DNA of 64,000 bases from an uncultured Alphaproteobacteria bacterium (GTDB taxonomy: Bacteria; Pseudomonadota; Alphaproteobacteria; JALCBB01). Below the pieces are notes generated by a model that was not told the DNA's origin, did not search any database, and saw nothing but the letters and a program-made list of their open reading frames with translations. Below, one piece after another: positions 63,778-64,000 of the stretch (positions are counted from its first letter, which is position 1; the number at the start of each line of letters is the position of its first letter). The translations under genes and the position numbers were made by a program. The stretch covers positions 914,335 to 978,334 of the forward strand of contig OY279575.1 in the NCBI GenBank assembly GCA_958267355.1. The letters run 5' to 3'.

Positions 63778-64000
63778 TCAATCCCCCATTTCAGGATACG
63801 GCAGAGCGTCAGAGAGCCAAGGGTTTGGGTCTCCGCCTTGAAACTTGTCTAGGTAGTTAAAGATGAATTTGCCCATGCGCTTATGTGTGGCGCGTTGTTC
63901 TGCGTTTCTTTTGCCGATGACTGCGAAGCTATCTAGGATATGTTGAATATCGTTTTTGTCGGTGAATCCGTAGAGCATAAAGAACAGAGCGTCTAACCGC
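63778..64000 (-). CDS. C-terminal end of a probable DNA adenine methyltransferase / type II RM protein (partial)
   Basis: The frame is open to the right edge and reads RLDALFFMLYGFTDKNDIQHILDSF, then AVIGKRNAEQRATHKRMGKFIFNYLDKFQ, ending LPYPEMGD. The pattern LDALxxxLYGxxxxDxxxILDSFxxxxxxxE followed by a helix resembles the C-terminal region of large Eco57I/PglX-type adenine methyltransferases and fused restriction enzymes. Only 74 residues are visible, so the call is tentative. The true start lies outside the window. Confidence 0.5.
   Translation of the reverse strand, partial: RLDALFFMLYGFTDKNDIQHILDSFAVIGKRNAEQRATHKRMGKFIFNYLDKFQGGDPNPWLSDALPYPEMGD

Overview
The window is a 64 kb stretch of an alphaproteobacterial chromosome of medium GC. 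Several features point to this class: a short bacterial-type prolyl-tRNA synthetase (about 444 residues), an RNase E whose S1 domain is split by an acidic insertion, the cobN/cobO/cobQ type of cobalamin cluster, and the orders proS-lolC-lolD-dnaE, hflK-hflC-DUF2065-miaA and mreBCD-mrdA-rodA. I cannot place it more closely. Both tRNA genes lack an encoded CCA.

Layout. 0-4.3 kb: prfB (broken by its programmed frameshift and cut by the left edge), mrcA and an amidase, all on the minus strand. 4.8-10 kb: rne, an exported M48 metallopeptidase with TPRs, and a DsbA-like protein. 10-17 kb: dnaE, lolD, lolC/E, proS (minus). 17-23.5 kb: threonine dehydratase, a class I glutamine amidotransferase, an APH-like kinase, a HisD-family dehydrogenase with altered metal ligands, and a methylguanine methyltransferase. 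23.5-29.6 kb: the elongasome set mreB-mreC-mreD-mrdA-rodA. 30-36 kb: leuA, ilvC, ilvN, ilvB, i.e. most of leucine/valine synthesis. 36-40.8 kb: miaA, a DUF2065 protein, hflC, hflK and, divergently, mrp. 41-49.9 kb: rpmJ (41 residues), five cobalamin genes and a MoaB/Mog protein. 50-58 kb: tRNA-Cys, tRNA-Asn, four tandem paralogues of an unknown small protein family, and a dipeptide-type ABC importer. 58-64 kb: a palindrome-rich, gene-poor region with one unknown gene, a DUF805 membrane protein, a cystathionine beta-lyase and the C-terminus of a probable restriction-modification methyltransferase at the right edge.

Two patterns stand out. First, most spacers between genes carry their own private tandem array (units of 10, 14, 17, 24 or 41 bp), and several arrays incorporate the stop codon of the neighbouring gene. 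Several proteins carry in-frame expansions of the same kind (IlvN, CobN, DnaE, RNase E, PBP1A). This suggests a genome-wide local duplication or slippage process. Second, the dpp operon ends in a run of four paralogous small genes, and a decayed copy of the last 27 codons of the dpp ATPase gene lies between two of them. The duplicated unit was therefore 'ATPase tail plus small gene'. This array, and the dispersed hairpin-rich elements at 58-64 kb, are the best candidates for undescribed biology here.

All calls come from reading motifs, gene order and translation by eye. No database search was run.
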